NCBI RefSeq assembly: GCF_047663525.1
Contig: NC_092605.1
Span: forward strand, 6,262,001-6,326,000
Direction: 5' to 3'
Length of the DNA stretch: 64,000 nt
DNA from: Anas platyrhynchos
Lineage: Eukaryota > Chordata > Aves > Anseriformes > Anatidae
The notes under the pieces are model-generated. The model was given only the letters and a program-made list of their open reading frames with translations. It searched no databases and was not told the DNA's origin. How positions within the stretch are numbered: the stretch's first letter is position 1; each line of letters opens with the position of its first letter. The position numbers and the translations under genes were made by a program. Positions 37,701 to 64,000 of the stretch are shown here, piece by piece.

Positions 37701-40700
37701 GGTAAGCAACTCCAGATTAAAATCTTAAAAGCCTATATTTTTGTTTTTGAATTTAAGCTCAAATTTAAATATGGGGCATCCTGGCTAAATCATAGAAGGA
37801 AAAATAAAAAAAAGTTGCTCTGAGGATGAAAGGGAACAGAACTTTTATCCAGTCCACCTCAAGCAGCGTTTTTGAACAATTACAGATTTGATAAAGACAT
37901 TCAAAATAATGGACTCGGGCCAGCTGTGTATATGTTAAGGTCTGTTCTGAGTGCTGTGTGAGCTCAACAGAGCAGTGACAGTCCTTCATCTGCACAAAGA
38001 CCCCACAAGTTCCTTTCCTGTCTATGGAACCTTCAGTGATAAATGGAATTTATTCAGGTTTTAGCAAAGGTAGCAACACTACCTCATTTTCTTTTGGTAG
38101 AACTCGTACTTTTGATTTTGATCCAATATTGTATGGAATTTGAATTGGTTTAGTCTTTGTCTTTAAAACCAAGTGGATGTTATCCTGAATTTATTGTATT
38201 TACATTTAAAACGTTTTTTAGTTCATTGTGTGAGATGTAGTTTTCAGTAATGAATACTTTTATTGTTAGCAGATTACTTGGCTTAAAGTTAAATAATTAA
38301 AGTTAAATCATTTTAAGAGATACCCTTCCTTTCTAGGGCAACACAATAAACTGGACTTATGCTTTTCACAATACTTTTGAAATAAGTCTGGTAGTTTTAG
38401 TCCACTATCTAAACACTAAAGAAAAACATTACTGCTAGCAAGCCACCAAGCAAAGTAAAACTAAATAATTAACTGAGAATCAGGAAATAGACTTCACTGT
38501 AGAAGCCTCATGACAACTATTAAACTGTTAAAATATCACTGAGAGAACTACAAAAAGGAAGTCCTGAGCATACATTCCTACTTATCAATAATGACTAATA
38601 ATTATCATTTGTTGTTCACAATGCAATTCAAAAGATAAGTGCCCTATTGGTGTGAAACCTGTGCATTCACTTTTCACTCTCTTCAATAACTCAAGACACG
38701 TAAGCAACCTGCTGACTGCAAGCTGTGCATTCTGGGTGCATTAAGATTCCCTGAGGGCCAAGTTGCCTGAGCACTGTGCTCCTGGCATACATTTGAACAG
38801 CTCTGTACAAAAGCAGTCCCCAGCCAAACACGTGAATGAGAACTACAAGTGGCTGCTCTGTCAATCTTGCACGCAGAGCGCTTTCATAGCTATACATCAG
38901 AATCCTTGGGTTGCTGGGTAAGATCTTACTTATGCCATGCTTCAGTACAGTTGATCCCTTACTGTAAAGGTCATTTGCTCTTCTCTTAGTTTCCTGCTTT
39001 ATAAAAACAAGGCAGCACTACACATTAACATGCAGGAAAGCAAACTGAAACTGAGAGCTACCACCCCAACTGCAATATGATCCCGCCACCCTAAATATAC
39101 TTAGTACTCCACCTACCTACTCTCACACCAAAGCTGCAGCAACTCCCTTGCTCAAGCTGAAATATTATGCAGCCTCTGTTTACAAGAGACTGGGAAAGCA
39201 CAAAGTGGGAGTTGACTTTTGCTTCCCGAGTACATAGGGAAGATTAGCTTATCTAATAATTTTCATGGCCTGATACTGCTGATCAAAGGTGAATCAGGAT
39301 GAAAATAAAGAACAAGAGCTGACGAATGAATTAATAACTACTGCAGATGAAAACCCAGCATCTAGTGAAATGTATTCACTTAAGGGAAAGAAAGGGATGT
39401 CAGTGAAACTGACCTGTGCTTGGAGTACACTGATACAGCAGCTGGACCTACAGCTCCCTCCTATGCATGAAATATTTGGTTTTGTCTTGGTTCTACAGCA
39501 TTTGTGCATTCTCACTTCTCACGTGGGATACTCATGATTAGCTTGAGGCCAAAATAAAAAAGCACAGCTACCCAAAACACTCACTTTGGATTTGTTAATC
39601 TCAGCAACACTCTGCATAGCAAATTTCAGTTCCTTACCAATATACATGTATCGTATCACTCCCTAATAAATACTGACAGCAGCTTACATGATGGCCTGAA
39701 TCAGTAAGCAAATCGTTAGGGATGGACCATGAGGTTATATTCATGCAGTAAGCACTATTCTTGTGTTTCAAATCTAAATTTAAGTTGTCAGAAGACAAGA
39801 CAACCTAAACTATTAGATATGTAATAGTAAATTTGTATATGTGTATTTGCTTTAGTGATACTTTTGAATGGCTCACATAGCCCCTATTTCTTTTAATTAC
39901 TAACAATTTATAGACAGACACGTTTATAGATGTGGGGGAAATAGTATAATTATACTGACAGAAATTTCATTTAGACCAACCTCTGGGTATACCAGTATTG
40001 AACTTCCACTTCAAAAAATGATTTAGACGTTAAACATTCCTGTGCAGAGATACAGTAATTTGGCAGACTGGAAGCTGGAAGTTTAAGTGGTGAGGGATAC
40101 TACAGGCAAACCAAGAAAAGTGTGTGACTATGAAATGAAGAAAAAAGTCATAAAGTGGTAGAGAATTTGCACATGTTTTTTTCCCTACATATCTGAAGAG
40201 GTAAAAATTGCTGCAATTTAGCCTTTCAGGCTGACAGGAATGCTGAATACGTACATTGCAATAAGGCTTGGGAAAAGATTTAGAAGTAGCATATGCTTTC
40301 AATCAGCAGGAAACAAATGTGATCTTTTGGATATCAAATGCAAATCCCAGTAACAGTACATGAAAACAAGAATGGATTGGCCATCTTGAGCCATAAAATC
40401 TGACATATCGTAAAAACACTCTGCCAACTATTTCTGCTTTCACTACCAGGAATTTGTTCCAATAGCAACCCTTGTTTGCAAATGATTGTTTCTTCCATTT
40501 ATCATGTTAGACTTCTGAAACTGGTCTTTTTTTCCTGCATTATACTAGGATATTTTCTATATTTGTAGCAAATAAATACACTATTTTTCATCATCTTTTA
40601 CTTTTTTGATTTTATGAGCACATATCAATTTAGTAAGATACAGTCTATTCACTCTGTTTCACTCCTTGTCTTTATTAGTAAACACATTTTTACTAGCATT

Positions 40701-42548
40701 GGAGATATCCTGTCATTTGATAAATATGTCCAACTTCTTTCTGTAATCTGGTCTACATAAACAAGTCTCTCTCTCTCTTTTTTTTTTTTTTTTTTTTAAT
40801 AAATTCATCTATAAAGTCTGTCCAGGTTTATATTACCAGGCAGGACACGGACACAACAGTCTCATGCTACAGCTCACTTCTTCTGGAGAAACCATGATGA
40901 GTCCCACTGTCCTTTTGAAAAGGACTATTTATTTTCTTGCTTCTAACTGCACTAAGTATTATCAAGTTACTTCTGTTCTTTTATGTCCTGTGTTCTTTCT
41001 AGCCACTCACAACAGAAAGCCCCAAATACATTTCAGAGTTGTTAAGGCTCTTTCAGTAGAACATACCTCAACAGTACTCTACACTAAGTTTAGATGAACA
41101 GCCCAGGGCAGATCTGAACAAACAAGTTTTAAAAAATTAAGTCCTTTTTACAAACTAAGGAAAACAGGCTCAAACTATCAAAGCTTTACTATTTGGCAAT
41201 CAGTACTCTGCTTCCACAGGACTCATACGTTCACATATTTGTTGCACTACCCCACTCCACTAAAGGCTAGAGTCTTATCCTTAGTTCCTCTATTCACAGG
41301 GAGATCTGACTCCGTTGCCAGAGATTAATTGCCTAATTATCTTTCCTTCTCCCGTTTGGAAAATTGCCCTCTGGCTCCTCCTCCTGGTTCTGAAATTTAG
41401 AAGGATGAGCCACCAGAAGCAGCAGAGGCGTATAAACAGTAGGGAGGAAGCAGAAATAAATTTTAGGTTGTAACTCCAAAAGACAAAAAATTGCAATTAT
41501 ACAACATTTAGAAGCCTTTTTCACACATTGCGCAATTGTTTGTTACTTTTATCACTTGGCACAGGGTATCACTGACCTCAAGATCAACCTTCAATCACCT
41601 GAAGATGCTCCTCATTTGGTGTGCTGTTGCTATCTAGTCTCTGCTTTCAGAAGACTGGCAATAGCAATACCCAAAGCACCAAAAGTATCAGCAGGAAGTT
41701 CCCTGGCACTGAGAGAAGAAAGTAAATGTGAGGTCCTCAGAAACGTACAGTGCATCGAAATGCCGCTGCCAGTAAGTAATTAAAGATACATTCAGAAATA
41801 ATGAATGAATGGGCTGTAGAGAAGTTAAGTAGGAAGCAGGAGACCAAGAAACTAGAATACTAAGCAAAGTGATTATGGTAAACAGGAGAAAATGTATAAC
41901 AATATTTTACAAACACTTTAATAATCACTTTTATAATCACTTATTTTTTGTAGGGACAAAAAGTATAATGTGTGTGAAAAGGTAGCAATGATGAATTACA
42001 AAAATGCATGACAAATAATGTAGAAACAAATTACAGAGAAGACTGCATCAATGTCTGATAAATGTGGAAGGAAAGAAGGAAGAACCATAAAAAAAATAAT
42101 CGAGCAGGGAAGGTCTTCCCAAAACAATCCTGAAAGGTACAGCAGACAAAAAACAAGAGGCTATCAAAAAATGCACGTTTTGGGTATCAGAAAATAAATG
42201 AACTATAAAAAATGTACACGTAATTATCTAACTGCGTGTGTGACGCTACATGCCTACACTTTCTTAACGAGCAATAACAGGACTAACAACAATCAGATCC
42301 GAGTCCCCCATCTGCTGATAACGTGGGGCACGTTTTACGGCGTGGCCGAGGCTGACAAAACATTTTCCCGATGCCGATGCTAAAACATTTCCGATGTCCG
42401 CTTCCTTAACACCGGGAGCGAGGCAAGATGCGCCCGGCCGGCACCGTGTGGGGAACCCGAAGCGCTGCTGGCTCGCGACCCTCGGGCGGCGACTCCTGAG
42501 GCGCCTCGAGCGCGGGGATCGCGGGGCAGAGGCGGGAAGCGCCGCCCG

Positions 42549-42590
42549 TCAGGAGGGCTTCGCCTCAGGAGGGCTTCGCCTCAGGACGGC
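42549..42590 (+). repeat. 16-bp direct repeat in SUZ12 CpG island
   Basis: Two exact copies of TCAGGAGGGCTTCGCC, followed by a partial third copy that diverges after TCAGGA. Confidence 0.85.
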
Positions 42591-42670
42591 CCCCGCCGCC
42601 CCGTTCCCCTCAGGGGCCCGGGGTCCGGCGCCGTGCCCCCGGTTTTACCACAGGACCGGCGCCGATTTGA

Positions 42671-63860
<21,190 letters not shown>

Positions 63861-64000
63861 TAGGGAGGCTGAAAAGGTCTGTCCGTACTTGTGTGGGATA
63901 GCATATGCACCAGACTTGTGAAACCTGGAGACTTTTACGTCTATAGCTGTGTATAAGCAGTGTTAAATTTCACCAGCATTAAAGTACAACTGTTACTGAC

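Larger units (their letters stand above)
32030..42390. other. Intergenic region between UTP6 and SUZ12 promoters
   Basis: About 10.4 kb of mostly AT-rich DNA with no recognisable exon, RNA gene or intact mobile element. It contains long A runs at 34266-34294 and 37190-37217, a large TG repeat at 37492-37695, and a CT/T run near 40769-40798. Open frames at 33597-33908, 33913-34098 and 38897-38691 (minus) have no splice context or family resemblance that I can name. Confidence 0.6.

Noticed and set aside
38691-38897. 68-codon minus-strand frame with exon-like composition
   Set aside because: It reads fairly naturally, but I know no matching protein and see no convincing acceptor/donor pair around it.

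Overview
The window is nuclear DNA of a bird, most likely a galliform such as chicken. The evidence is: U2-type intron-exon genes with mostly short introns, three CpG islands that each mark a housekeeping promoter, few interspersed repeats, and a clear 3' end of a CR1 LINE (31090-31375) that carries the avian-style terminal motif. I could reconstruct three genes exon by exon. Their order matches the human 17q11.2 block COPRS-UTP6-SUZ12.

Layout. Bases 1-15021 hold no exon I recognise. COPRS (coordinator of PRMT5) lies on the minus strand at 15022-18093, in three coding exons encoding 181 residues, with a CpG island just upstream at about 18470-19120. UTP6 (small-subunit processome, U3 snoRNP) lies on the minus strand at 20052-31755. 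It has nineteen coding exons that join without a frame break into 597 residues, the human length as I remember it. Its CpG-island promoter is at about 31590-31990. Bases 32030-42390 are about 10 kb of intergenic DNA with simple repeats. The SUZ12 CpG island spans about 42390-44470. SUZ12 (core PRC2 subunit) starts at 43301 on the plus strand, and exons 1-13 are present to 63859. The last exons, which carry the VEFS box, lie beyond the window.

Functionally, SUZ12 scaffolds the PRC2 histone H3K27 methyltransferase and COPRS steers PRMT5 towards histone H4. UTP6, between them, is an unrelated ribosome-biogenesis factor. The genes are separate transcription units.

I found no new multi-gene system. 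The observations most worth a second look are: a 45-base, in-frame candidate cassette exon in SUZ12 intron 6 with a consensus donor; an exact 10-bp-period CpG minisatellite upstream of SUZ12; a 22-glycine tract in SUZ12 exon 1; a poor donor site on UTP6 exon 14; and a good plus-strand donor inside the COPRS CpG island. All exon calls rest on reading frame, splice sites and remembered human protein sequences. No alignment or search was run.
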